Below are positions 51,141-62,181 of a stretch of 64,000 bases of DNA, piece after piece. Numbering within the stretch: the stretch's first letter is position 1; each line of letters starts with the position of its first letter. Source of the DNA: Tubiluchus corallicola (Eukaryota > Priapulida > Priapulimorpha > Priapulimorphida > Tubiluchidae); assembly GCA_030141605.1 (NCBI GenBank), contig JAQGDQ010000525.1, positions 62,985-126,984 on the forward strand, written 5' to 3'. The notes below the pieces were generated by a model. It saw only the letters and a list, made by a program, of their open reading frames with translations, was not told where the DNA came from and did not search any database. Position numbers and translations under genes: made by a program.

Positions 51141-51621
51141 TTATGTAGGCCTATGTTCAACAGGATTAACTCTTTGCAACAATTTTAGCTTAAGACTAGT
51201 TTCTAAACTAAGTATATTTGGTACACTGCCGTTTACTAGTTCACATTTCAACAAATAATTTGCTCCTTTGTACACAACTGGTAATTCAACAACACGTAAA
51301 GGTTTAATGGGTGCACTATCAAAACCATAGATAACTGTATTGGATTTAGTTATTTTAGGTATACATTGTATCATACTGCTTTTTCGAAATTACATTTACA
51401 TCTACAGCTGAATCTATCTTAAAGCTCATACTGCCGCCATCACGAAGTTTGAAATTCACAGTCCAGGCTTTCTTGCTGTCATTTGATCGACATGAAGCCT
51501 GATTTGTTTTGTTACACCAAATGAATGACTTATCTAGACAGTTATCATAATTAGTATTGCTTGAGTCATCATTAACACTTAGGTTATCTACAGACCTACT
51601 CAGATCATTTTCACCATACAT
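51141..51621 (-). pseudogene. Gypsy-A protease region, broken
   Basis: Two overlapping - strand frames cover this part. One contains GGSMSFKIDSAVDVNVIS, where an aspartic protease would have DT/SGA; here it reads DSAV, so the active-site glycine is lost. The next frame (VIYGFDSAPIKPLRVVELPV, KCELVNGSVPNILSLETSLK) fits the rest of a retropepsin fold and the linker to RT. A frameshift near 51365 separates them. Confidence 0.6.
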
Positions 51622-51662
51622 GCAAGCATCATTATGTGAAAAATTCTGTGATTCAACACAAT

Positions 51663-52032
51663 TTACTCTTTTTCTGCATACTCTTGCAAAATGATTGTAT
51701 CGTTAGCAAAAATTACATTGCTGCCGCCATGCTGGACATTTTCTCGGTGGATGTGAATAACCACAGCTGTAGCATGTACTATCATGAATTCTGAAGCGTT
51801 GATTAAAACTGTGGTCACTATTCTGCATGTATTTTCCTCGCTGTGAAGTATTGCTACGCTGTTGCTGGAACAACGCTGAGTCATGACGCTGCTGATTTTT
51901 GCTACTCGGCAAAACTGACTGTTGTCGGTCATTTGTTGAAAAATCATGTCGCTGAATGTTGTGGTACCTAGTGAAGTGCAACATGGCGGTTTTGGTGCCT
52001 CGTCGAAATCCCGCATTCCTATAAAATCTCCT
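51663..52032 (-). pseudogene. Gypsy-A gag 3' part with nucleocapsid zinc knuckle
   Basis: The - strand frame has a Gln/Ser/Arg-rich stretch and then CYSCGYSHPPRKCPAW, a C-X2-C-X3-H-X4-C knuckle typical of nucleocapsid. Its upstream coding continuation lies at 57869-58459; the LINE at 52033-57868 splits the two. Confidence 0.75.
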
Positions 52033-52495
52033 TTTTTTCGTGTACACGTAGCGTTTTTAAGTGCGCAAATATTGAAAAGCGGTTTAGAAAGCGCTGAATA
52101 TTGTTGAAACAGTGTTTATGTAAACAGTTGCGATTGCGGTTGCAGAAGTAATTTGAATATTTAGGCGATAAAATGATTGAGATAATGGTCATGCAATTAC
52201 AAATGGCGGAAGAGTGATTAAACATTTTTTTTGCTTGTGTGGAGTTACCTTGCACATTGTGTTTTTTCGCTATCAGCTACTAACAAATACGGGCCGTCTA
52301 TTTGAACTTGGTTTGCAGTGTTACCTGGGGTGGACCCGCCTGGGACGAAGATTGGGCATGCTTCTTAGCTAGTTTAGACTAAAACTTGAAAAAGTAGTAA
52401 GTAGTGCGAGTAGGTAGTACCAAAATCCTTGCATTGTGGCGTCTTTTGCACTTTGAAACCTTACCTGAATGAGTGTTTTTTTTTGAAAATTTGAA

Positions 52496-54280
52496 ATGAG
52501 CGGAGTTGACTTGGGTACTGTTAATAGTGGCAATACACCCGAAGTTAATTCTAATATAGCAGTGTTGGCAATAAGAACTTCTAGTGAACAAAAATCATCA
52601 AGAGAAGGGAATGTGTACAGGGATGCAAACAGTGATCCCAAAGAAATAGAGGAGGATGTGAGTCAAAGTGGAGAACCGAGTGGGCACGAGAGGGATGATA
52701 TAGTAGAGTACTGCGCAGAATGTGGAGAAATTTGTGGGTTCGAAGGAGCTTTCCAGTGTGAGGAACCGAAGTGTAAAACATGGATTCATTATAAATGTAG
52801 TGGGCTACCCCCCTATAGTATACTAGTTTTGGAGGGAACTGTCCGAAAATTTTCTTGTCCTAAGTGCTCAGTTGAGAAGGTACCACTAGGAAAGTTGGCC
52901 AAAGGCAAAAAACGAGAAGAAAGACTGGAAGAAATTAAGGCAATAGTAGGAGAAACACCAGTGACTAAGATGGCTAGTGAGGTCCAGAGTTTAGCAGAGA
53001 AGGTTAAGGAATTAGCAGAACATAATATAAAACTGGGAGAGAAAGTAAGTAAACAGGAAGAAGAAATTGCAGACCTCGCAAAAAAGTTAGCAATTTGCCG
53101 GCTTGAAGCAGATAAGGCAAGTGAAGAGAAATCTAACATGAAGGCTGAAATAAAGCAGCTTAAGCAAGATTTACGAATCGAGAGAGAGGGCTGCGAACGG
53201 CTAAGTAGAAATAATGAGCAAATGGGTGAAGAGATAAAAACAACTGTAGCTGATAATAATACCCTTAGAAAAGAGATAGAAAACAAACAAAAGCAAAAAG
53301 AAACGCTTGAAGAAGAAAATAACCAGCTACGATTAGAGGTGGGTGACATTCAGAAAAAGTGGCTGGAAGATAAGAAAGAAAGTGAAACACAAGTGACAGA
53401 AATACGTGATTTGCAAAAAAAGCTATTTTCTCCCATTGACAATGACAATGACCAAGTTAAGGAATTGGCCGAACTAAGGCAAACCATAAAACACTTAAAT
53501 GAGTATGTAACATTGTTAAAAGGAAAAAGCAGTCTCTTGGTTTCTGTAAATGATACAGAAGAGAATGCAGACAGAATGGCAGAAGTATCCAAAAGAGATA
53601 ACGTCACAGAAAGAATGCAGCCACGTACTGCTAATCAAAGAAAAAAGTTAGATGGAAATCAAATATGTCGGAATTTTGAAAAATGGGGTAGCTGCAGATT
53701 TGGGTCCAGCTGTAGATACGTCCATGAAACTAGGAATGTTGGAAGTGGCGATAACCAAGCACCAGTAGAAAAAAGAGTAGCTCCACTTTGTTGGCAATAT
53801 GAAAAGACAGGAACATGTACATGGGGATTAAGATGTAAATTCCGTCATGAATATACAGATTTTGAGAACAAGTTATATGCGGAAGGTAGATATGTACCTT
53901 CTTATGAAAGAAATAAGAAGACTAATAGACAAAATTATATGGCATGGCATAATAGCATGAGTGGAAATACAACGGCTGCAGAAATAGGAATTTCAAGAGG
54001 AAATCCATATGGGAACCAGGGAGAGTTAACTGATTTGCATAAAAAAATGGATTTTTTATTACAGAGGGTGAGATCAGTAGACGATTATCAACAGAAGGGA
54101 TTGCAGGGTTATGTAATGCAAGGTCAGGAAATGAACAACATTCAAAGCAGGGGGAACGTAATAATTCCGAGCGAGAACTGGAGCCATTTGACATGGCAAC
54201 AAGCACATTCAAGTATGAATTCAAACATTCTGGTCTCACAGAGAGTTGCAGCTCAGGGTCCAATAGTCCCGACTCAGTAA
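52496..54280 (+). CDS. LINE ORF1: PHD finger, long coiled coil, two CCCH zinc fingers
   Basis: The intact frame of 594 codons probably encodes the RNA-binding protein of the LINE particle. Around residues 70-125 is a PHD-like finger (YCAECGEICG ... CEEPKCKTWIHYKC ... FSCPKC). Residues about 150-345 are a Lys/Glu-rich heptad coiled coil (EKVSKQEEEIADLAKKLAIC, KEIENKQKQKETLEEENNQL) that could trimerise the protein. At about 385-460 are two CCCH fingers: CRNFEKWGSCRFGSSCRYVH and CWQYEKTGTCTWGLRCKFRH. The tail is Asn/Gln-rich. ORF1 proteins of CR1-like elements are known to carry PHD; CCCH pairs are less usual. Confidence 0.85.
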   Translation: MSGVDLGTVNSGNTPEVNSNIAVLAIRTSSEQKSSREGNVYRDANSDPKEIEEDVSQSGEPSGHERDDIVEYCAECGEICGFEGAFQCEEPKCKTWIHYKCSGLPPYSILVLEGTVRKFSCPKCSVEKVPLGKLAKGKKREERLEEIKAIVGETPVTKMASEVQSLAEKVKELAEHNIKLGEKVSKQEEEIADLAKKLAICRLEADKASEEKSNMKAEIKQLKQDLRIEREGCERLSRNNEQMGEEIKTTVADNNTLRKEIENKQKQKETLEEENNQLRLEVGDIQKKWLEDKKESETQVTEIRDLQKKLFSPIDNDNDQVKELAELRQTIKHLNEYVTLLKGKSSLLVSVNDTEENADRMAEVSKRDNVTERMQPRTANQRKKLDGNQICRNFEKWGSCRFGSSCRYVHETRNVGSGDNQAPVEKRVAPLCWQYEKTGTCTWGLRCKFRHEYTDFENKLYAEGRYVPSYERNKKTNRQNYMAWHNSMSGNTTAAEIGISRGNPYGNQGELTDLHKKMDFLLQRVRSVDDYQQKGLQGYVMQGQEMNNIQSRGNVIIPSENWSHLTWQQAHSSMNSNILVSQRVAAQGPIVPTQ

Positions 54281-54307
54281 TAAAAAATAAAGAAAATATT
54301 ACAAAAA

Positions 54308-57300
54308 ATGCAAAATATAAACAATGGTAAAAAAGTTAAAAACAATAAAAAACGAAAAAAAGGAAAACGACAAATAAACTTTGTGCTAGGATTTCATAAT
54401 GTACAGGGTTTAATTAAACAAAATAAGCAAATAGAAATGGTTGAGTGGTTAATAGAAAAAAACATAGATATTATGTTTACAGTGGAAACCTGGTTAAGAG
54501 ACGATGCAGTGTTGAGTAATATGCATCCCTACTCTTGTAAATCTATAAATCGAGAGGGTAACGCCAAAAAAGGAGGAGGTATAGGAGTTTTTTCAAAAGA
54601 AAGCTCAAAAAAGGATATAAAATATATAGAAATCGACCAAGCAGTAAAACGTGAAATTTGTTTCATAGAATGGAATGAATGGGTTTTTGGAGTTGTCTAG
54701 TTAGGTGTGAATAAAGAGGAAAACAAGTTGGAAAATATAAAAATTATGAGTGAAATTGGAAGAATATGTTTTGATAATAATAAAAAACATATTTTGATAC
54801 TCGGTGACTTCAATGCACATATACAAGAATTTGCTGGCGAAGATAATCAAAATGGCAAATTATTAACAAATTTATGCGAAATGTATGGATTATTGCTATT
54901 AAATAGTGTGTGGCCAAAGATGGATGATTTCACTTGGACGAACGGACGATATAGTTCAACCATTGACTATGCATTAGTGAATGATTCAGGTTTCCACTCA
55001 ATAAAAAACTGTGAAGTAGTATGGGAGAGTGGTGCGTGTTCGGATCATGCAGCTCTAGTGGTAAGCAGTATGGGAGAGTGGTGCGTGTTCGGATCATGCA
55101 GCTCTAGTGGTAAGCATCAAAACAAGGGGGTACATAAGCAGTAAATACAAAAAACTCCAGAATGAAAGAATAAGAAAGAAATGGAAATTTAATAAAGATA
55201 TTGATTGGGATCTGTTTCAGAATATGGTGGAAGAAAAGGCAGTTAAAGAGGAAAAAACGTTGTCTTCGATACTAGTAGAAGTAGCAGAGAAAGTAATAGG
55301 CAGGAGGACACCAAGGAAAGGAAAGAGGGGTAGAATAAATGCCCCGTGGTTCGATAAAGAGATTAGATTAGCAATAAAGCAAAGACGAGATGCAATAAAA
55401 AATTGGAGGAAAGCAAAAAAAACAAAATAGATTAGAGCATACAAGCTATTGGTGGAAAAAATACACAGTTTTTAAGCGAAAAACTAAAATACTGGTTGCA
55501 GAGAAAAGAACTACATGGGCAGCAAAATGGATGAAAGAAGTAGAGCAAGAAGATAGATATAAAAGAAAATTCTGGAGACACTTTAAAGACATAACAAAGA
55601 GTAAACAGGAATCTGAAAGTGGAGAAGAGAACTTATTTTTGATTTCTGACGAAGGTGAAAAAATAACTGAGGAAAATATAATTTCCCAAGAAATAATTAA
55701 GAAGTGGGGATCGCTTTTTCAGTTAAAAACGCATGCTCAGATACTAAGTAAAGAGATGGATAATAAGGATATGCCATTGAAAGATGTCGAACTTATGTAC
55801 ATGATCAGCGATGAAGAATTAGACAGAGCACTTATAAGTATAAAAAGTGGTAAAGCATATGGAGACGATGATGTAGCTGGAGAGTTTTTAATTGGTCTTA
55901 AAAGTAAAGCAAAACAAATATTAAAAAAAGAGCTCAACTCTGTCATTTTGACAAGAAGTATACCAGTATCATGGAAAACAGGAACAATTTCTCTCATTCA
56001 TAAAAAGGAAGAAAAAGAAAAGGTCGAAAATTATAGGCCTATAGCTATAATTTCAGTGGTCGGGAAATTGTTATCAAATATTTTAAAAACTAGGGTAGTA
56101 AAGGAACTAGAATTAAGAAATGTGGTTGCCGAAGAACAGAATGGATTTAGGATTGGCAGAAGGTTGGAGGATAACCTATGCATATTGACTCTTTTGAGAG
56201 AAATAGCTTCTATACAGGAACGAAGCCTTTGGGTGGTGATGTTAGACCTAGAAAAAGCCTATGATCGTGTCGACCAACAAAAACTGTGGCAAGTATTGAC
56301 ACATTTAGGTGCAGAGCAATCCTTTCTTGAATTTTGGAAATCATGGTACGATGGTTTTAATGTTAGATTTGTTTGGAGAAGTATCAAAACAGATAACGTA
56401 ACAGTAACGTCAGGTGTAAAACAGGGTGATCCTATGTCCTCTGTATTTTTCTCATTGTATATTAATAAAATGTTAAAAGAAATAAGTAGGTCAAAAAGAG
56501 GATACAAAATAGATGAAAATATAATAGTGAGCATATTAGCTTTTGCCGATGACACCGCGCTAATTACAGAATTTGAAGCGGATATGGTAGTGTTATTGAA
56601 GATTGCGAATGATCTTGGAAAAGAGTTTGGCATGAAATTTAGTGCGACCAAGTGTGCATCAATTCTTCTTAGTGGAGCTAATGCTAACACAGTCTTTAAG
56701 ATAGGTGACATACCTATACATGCAACAGAAAGAGAAAAATACCTAGGGGTAATTATAAGAGCCATAGAAGATGAACATAGCTGGAAAGAAAGAATACCAG
56801 ATATTAGAAGAACCATAGGTGCCGTAAAATTTGCGGCAATGCAATCAGAAGCAAGATTGGAAATAGGAAGAACAGGCTGGAAAGCAATTGTAGTCCCTAA
56901 AATAATGTTTGCTTGTGTGGGCAGAACATACAGCCAAAAGGAAGTTGATTGGTATAACAGCATTCAAGAAGAATTTGTAAGATGGCTCTGGAAAGCAAAA
57001 GGATGCAGTGGTGCTGCTATTAGAGGTGAGGCGGGTTTTTCATCCTTTGAAGAACGGGAAGCAAAGGCGCGACTAAAATTTTTTAAAAGAATTATATTTA
57101 TGACTGATAATCGGTTACTGAAAAAAGTGGTAATATGGGTAGTGACACACAGAATTCGATCGAAATGGCTGCAAAGAATCAGACATTTGGGGGATAAATT
57201 TGGGCTTCCGGTATTTGGCAATATTATGGCATTAGGGGAATTAAATGAGGTAGGTTTGAATAAAATTTATGATAAACATTTGGGTGAAAAAGCATGGGAT

Positions 57301-57735
57301 GTGCATATAGAGAAAACTATAGCTGAAACTGGATTAAAAATGTGGAATGAAAAATTAAGTAAATGTTCGACAGTAGAAAGATATAGAGACTGCAAAAGTT
57401 CTATATCATTTGAACCCAGGATGAATGATACATGGGGTGCAGAATTGCTTGTCAAAGCTAGGGTTGGCGCATTAGAAGTATTGGGAAATCCCTTGTATGC
57501 TTGTAAAGTAGGCTACTGCATAGAAAAAAGACTTTGTAAATGTGGTAATATTGAAACTGCAGAACACATAATATTAAGTTGTGAATTTTACACAGAGATG
57601 AGAAACAGAGTCCCTTGGCAAGGAGTAACTGATGAAGAGTGCTTGAGATGGTTGTTATTTGGAGAGGGAAAAATTTATGCAGTCTGCCTACTGAAGGACA
57701 TAATGGTTAGAAGAAGAGGCATAGTGAATCATTAG
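54308..57735 (+). pseudogene. LINE ORF2: APE endonuclease plus reverse transcriptase, disrupted
   Basis: The frame opens with an APE-type endonuclease (NVQGLIKQNKQIEMVEWL, VETWL, ILGDFNAHIQ, SSTIDYALVND, SDHAALV). RT follows in 55531-57735 (ENYRPIAIISVVGKLLSNIL, EQNGFRIGRRLEDNLCIL, VMLDLEKAYDRVD, SGVKQGDPMSSVFFSLYIN, catalytic FADDTALI). A C-terminal Cys/His motif (CKCGNIETAEHIILSC) closes it. Breaks seen: an in-frame TAG at 54698-54700; a 49-bp tandem duplication at 55018-55115 that shifts the frame; a TAG at 55428-55430 with a further frame change before 55531. It is not functional as it stands. Confidence 0.85.
55018..55115 (+). repeat. Exact 49-bp tandem duplication in the LINE endonuclease region
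   Basis: AGTATGGGAGAGTGGTGCGT...GGTAAGC at 55018-55066 is repeated identically at 55067-55115. Forty-nine is not a multiple of three, so the duplication shifts ORF2. The absence of mismatches says it is recent. Confidence 0.92.
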
Positions 57736-57868
57736 AGCTTGCATATGTGTGCGCCTTAGCATTTTCGGGTAGTAATCATATTATGTTAAAAAGCCTAGTA
57801 GTACAATATACATTGCTACTTGCCCTGTTATAAAAGGGATTTAGGCACCGGATGGATGGATGGATGGA

Positions 57869-58459
57869 CCTACTTCTGCTTCTTCCACGACCACGAACAG
57901 TATTTATATTCACGTGCTGGTCTGCACTATTAATTGGTGTGTACAACACACGAGACTGTTGTTGTTGCACAAATAACTGCACCCTTTTAATAATTTTGTC
58001 TAAGTTCAAATCTTCGCTCCACAGTTTTTCTCTTAACTTTGGGTCTCTTACACCATTGCTAATTGCAACACATAATCGGTCATTTAATTCATCACCAAAT
58101 TCGCAATTGACAGCTATGTCTTTAAATGCAGTAATAAATTCAGCAATACTCTCATACTGACCTTGTTTTCTCTACTGAAATTGTGTAATGTACCCTTTAC
58201 GTAATTTTCGTCGTTCGAAATAATTGTCATATTTAGCGGTAACTGCTGTATATTCAGACTTTTCTTCGTCTGTGAAGTCCAAATTGTTGAAAACTTTTTG
58301 ATATTCCTTGCCCATTGCGTTCAGTAACAACGCAACTTTCTGTTCATTCTGCTTACCAGCGGCTGTCATGAACACGTTGAATTCGGCTTTAAATTCTTTC
58401 CTGTCCTGGGCGAGGTTCACTTTATCCGTGGAAAATTTTGGTGGCTTTAGATTCTCCAT
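57869..58459 (-). pseudogene. Gypsy-A gag, 5' part, - strand copy
   Basis: It starts MENLKPPKFSTDKVNLAQDR at 58459, close to the + strand copy at 50038. A stop occurs at 58172-58174, after which homology continues (frame with IIKRVQLFVQQQQSRVLYTP and then NTVRGRGRSRSR) up to the LINE junction at 57868. The downstream half of gag resumes at 52032. Confidence 0.8.
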
Positions 58460-58503
58460 ATTCTATTTACTTTGTTTTCACTAAATTTATACTTCTGACA
58501 CCA

Positions 58504-58682
58504 TGTTTTATGTTGATGTACCTGGATTTCTAGTAGAAATAACGAAATACAGTACACCATTATACTGTATGCATTATGCGTGTTACCGAACTACTTTATT
58601 TACAATGCGTTCTGACGCATTAATACATAACAATAACAACACAAGAACGACGCACTCAATTATGAACTTGGAAACATCTTGG
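58504..58682 (-). repeat. Gypsy-A right LTR, truncated by Gypsy-B
   Basis: This is the reverse complement of the left LTR (TGTTTTATGTTGATGTACC ... GAACTTGGAAACATCTTGG), with the primer-binding site as its mirror at 58503-58491. It breaks at 58682, where the Gypsy-B LTR begins. The remainder should lie beyond the Gypsy-B element, outside the window. Confidence 0.85.
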
Positions 58683-59009
58683 TAAATAACTATGGAAGTT
58701 TTTGCTGAATCAATCAAAGTGGTTTATTTATGATATTGCAGCAATGATCAGGCTGAAATAACAACAACAAAATAATTACATATAATACTGCCATACCGCA
58801 TAAGTACAAATATAAATGTTTCGAATTATACTAATTTAAGCATTGTTCCTTTAATCACAAAAGTATAACTGCAAATAATATACCGTTCTAAATGTTAAAC
58901 ATCTGCTCGACACTGCATGGAGTTCTTATCGTTAAATGTGTTAAGAATTGCCTCCTGGCAAACAGCAATACGGGTGCTCTTCATATGCTGAAATCTTCAA
59001 GATCCTCTA
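58683..59009 (-). repeat. Gypsy-B 3' LTR (inner edge approximate)
   Basis: TAAATAACTATGGAAG and the next roughly 48 bases are identical to the other LTR copy at 63936-64000. The inner edge is placed at the polypurine run on the - strand (A G9 A, 59020-59010), so the 3' end of the pol frame would overlap the LTR by about 29 bases. Length is about 327 bases if that edge is right. Confidence 0.6.
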
Positions 59010-62000
59010 TCCCCCCCCCTAAGTCTTGGACGGAGGTAGCATACGTCGAAGACTGATAACTGACCAAATTACCAGACATATCAAAGTCTTTGTGCCACTG
59101 AGGAGTTGTCCTCTGCCGAGTTGAACGACGTAGTGGTATAACTGGGTTGGGTGGAGCTGATGCAGTCGAAGAAGGGTCAATGGACTTATCAACTGGTTTG
59201 GAATTGTCTGGTATGGTAGTTAGTGGAATATGTGAGGGTGTGCTGAGGTTAGGGAGAGGGTCCTCTGGTCCAACAGGTTTGTCTGTTTGTTCGAAATCCA
59301 TGTGTTTGGGTGACTGTAAGGTTGAATTATTAGGGCGTTGGTTTGTTTTAGGTGGCAAAGTGGTTGATGTTGAAGGTTTCTCAACTGGTAAGCATCTGTC
59401 ATTGTAAGCAAGGTCAGTATCAATAGAGATACTGGGGCGTGGTGGATGAATTGGTTCATATTTCCGAAGAAAACGTCTATTCCGAAGTGTTACTCGGCCC
59501 GAGCCATCCACCTTGATGACATATTGACGGACTTCAATGACTATACCAGACTTGTCCCATTTGGTAGGATGTTTCCCAGTCTGATTTTGTAAATGTACCT
59601 TGTCACCAACAACTAGTGGGGGTAAGCGTTTTGTATTTTCAGTCCACCGTTCCGATGCTTTCATGTGTCTGTTACGCAGGGCTTCTTCTCGGGCCAGTAG
59701 TGATTCCTGCCAAGTGTTATGAGGTTGGTAGCGACCGGGTATTATAGGGATGAAATCTCGTATAGTGCGGCCGAACAGACACTGGGCAGGTGAGAGTTTG
59801 GTATCTCTGTCTGGGCAGTTTCTGTACTGCAGGATTGCTCGTTGAAACAAGTCTGTATTAAGGTCTCCCTGGGGGCCAGTATTATTCATAATCATGCGCT
59901 TAATGGTCTTAACACCTAATTCGGCTCTACAATTGCTGTGAGGAAAGGCAACCGAAGAGAGACGATGATGGACACCCCAGTCTGAAAAAAACTGGCGTGT
60001 TTGGAATGAAATAAATTCTGGGCCACCATCTGAGGCCAGTTCTTCAGCAATGCCGTAAGTGACAAAAACTCGGCGGAGGCAAGCAATGAGACCAGTGGCC
60101 CCAATTGGAGAACGTTCGACAATGGGCCAGTTGGAATAACGGTCAACAACAACGAGGTAGTAGACGCCCTTGTAATGAAAGAAGTCAGTGCAGATGCACT
60201 GAAATGGGTATACCGGCAAAACTGGGGGAACGGGCGGTGCTGCCGGTTGTGAGGGTGCAATACGGTTGCATTCTTGGCAACGACTTCGAAGTGCCGATAT
60301 GGCTGTCGTTATGCCTGGCCAGAATACTGATGATTCTGCACGAGAAATCATGGATGAGACCCCTTGGTGTGCTGCATGGAGTGATGAAAGCACAGTGTCA
60401 CGTAGGCATGGGGGAATAACGATGCGCTCTTTATAGAGAATAACACCATCGATGGTGTGGAGGTGTTCCCTGAACTGGTAATACTCACGTATTGGAGCTG
60501 GGAACTCCTGACGTGCTTCTGGCACGTTAGTTTCTATGATGTCTCTTAATAAGTTCATGGTGGTGTCACTTGTTGTAGCAACTCGGACCATATCCCATGT
60601 CACTGATTTGAAGTTTGCAAGCTTTGTGGCAGCTGAACATATTAAGGATGTCTCAAAGGAATCTGAAGGCGTTTCCTGACAACGAATACCTTCCAAAAAG
60701 AAAGTAGGTAGGTTTGGCAAGGTAATATTAGTGTCCTGTCGAATTGTGGCAATGTCGTCAGGCAAAGGCATATCACCAGCATGGCCAGGGCAAGACGGGT
60801 GTTGAGAGATGCCATCTGCAGCTCGATGTTTTGCTCCAGGGACATGTATGACCTGGAATTTGAAACGGAGCGTCTTTTCCTTCAGATTCCTAAGGCGAGG
60901 GTTGGGCATGTCATCAAGGGATCTGTTGCTGAAGATCTTGAGCAATGGTTTGTGGTCCACTGCAATAGTCAGGTTTGTACAACCCAGGACAAAGTACCTA
61001 GCTTTTTGAAGGGCATCTGCCACTGCTAGGGCTTCACCTTCAATTGGGGCATATCGCGATTCTGCTGGTGTGGTGAATCAGCTACCCACAAGAGCGATTT
61101 TCCACCCAGTACGGCAACAAAAAGGAGCTGATTTGGGGCATTTGCAGTGTTTTTGCAGCAGCCAGAAGCCAATGCCTGATTTTGACCAATCAGTGGCCAA
61201 GCATGTCGGCCGTGTTTTATCGAAAATTCGAACACCGTCTTCTATTTCCTGAACAATGAGTGCCTTGGACTCATTAAATATCTCATCTAGTTGTGCATGC
61301 CATGTGAATGGGGTCCCGGGTTTCAGGAGTGCACGGAATGGAAGCATTCGGTCAGCCATACTGAAAGCATAACTAACTTGGTTTATTACGCCAAACCAGG
61401 ATCGAACATCAGTGATGTTTTTTGGAGTGGGAAATTTTAGTATAGCTTCGAGATATCGCCGACAAGGGCGGACACTATTGGGTGTAATTTCAAATCCTGC
61501 AAATTCAACTGTGTCTTCAGCAAAGATGAACTTGTCAGGATTAAGAGTGATGCCGTGACGGCCACATATGTCAAGCCATTCTATTGCCTGGAAAAAGATT
61601 TCTTGGATTGTAGGTGACCGGAGGAGTGTGTCATCAATACATTTTGTGTGATGGGGTACGTGTGACACAATTTCGTCATAGCGTCTTGAGTAACCATCAC
61701 CCGAAGCAATGTAACCCTGAGGGGCTGTTTTGTAGCGATATCGGCCCCACGGAGTGATAAACGTAGTAAGATGGCGGTCCTCTGCACGGATTGGGACACT
61801 GTGGTAGCCATTCCAGGCATCAAGTACTGTTTTCTTCATGTTTGGGGGTACAGATCTTGCCTGCAGAAATGGTGACTGGGTGTGGTAGGTTTCTCTTGTG
61901 GCATGAACATTTAGGGCTTGAAAGTCAACAGTTCTGCGGGGTTGGCCATTTTTCTTGGGGCATACAATCATTCGATGGCACCAAGTGACAGGTTCGCCAA

Positions 62001-62181
62001 TGGGGACAGGTTCCAAGACTCCTAGGTGGACGTCGCGATCTATATCTGCTTTGACTTGTTTCTGCCAATGCAAGGCGACTGGGATGGGGTTGTGATGTGC
62101 CACGGGGGTGGCATCAGAATTCACCATGAGTTTCAAAGGGGCCCTTCCATAAGTGGGAGAGGTTGGTGCTCACATATGTTG
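58981..62181 (-). pseudogene. Gypsy-B pol: reverse transcriptase, RNase H, integrase (one in-frame stop)
   Basis: The RT part (62136-61078) shows HWQKQVKADIDRDVHLGVLE, CPKKNGQPRRTVDFQALN and FITPWGRYRYKTAPQG. It has CIDD in place of YxDD, a Cys variant also seen in related invertebrate Gypsy elements, and is followed by FAGFEITPNSVRPCRRYLEA. A TGA at 61080-61078 interrupts the RNase H region; after it the same frame continues to 58981. RNase H then has [20 protein letters not shown]. Integrase has an HHCC zinc region (HAAHQG ... CQECNR) and D,D,E residues in [18 protein letters not shown] and [14 protein letters not shown]. It is in the -1 frame relative to gag. Apart from the stop it looks nearly intact. 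Confidence 0.9.

Larger units (their letters stand above)
52033..57868 (+). mobile_element. Near full-length LINE inserted in Gypsy-A gag
   Basis: This 5.84-kb non-LTR retrotransposon has a 5' UTR of about 460 bases, ORF1 (52496-54280), a broken ORF2 (54308-57735) and a short 3' UTR ending in (GGAT)n at 57849-57868. Boundaries were deduced from the interrupted gag, which reads continuously if the segment is removed. CCT is present on both sides (52030-52032 and 57869-57871), so any target duplication is three bases or fewer. The clade is not settled; ORF1 with PHD and an APE-type ORF2 suggest a CR1/Jockey-group relation. Confidence 0.85.

Noticed and set aside
52813-53607. Long Ser/Leu/Phe-rich - strand frames opposite LINE ORF1
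   Set aside because: They are shadows of the Lys/Glu-rich coiled-coil coding on the + strand.
56259-57221. Long - strand frames opposite the LINE reverse transcriptase
   Set aside because: The + strand carries clear RT motifs; the antisense frames have no recognisable domain.
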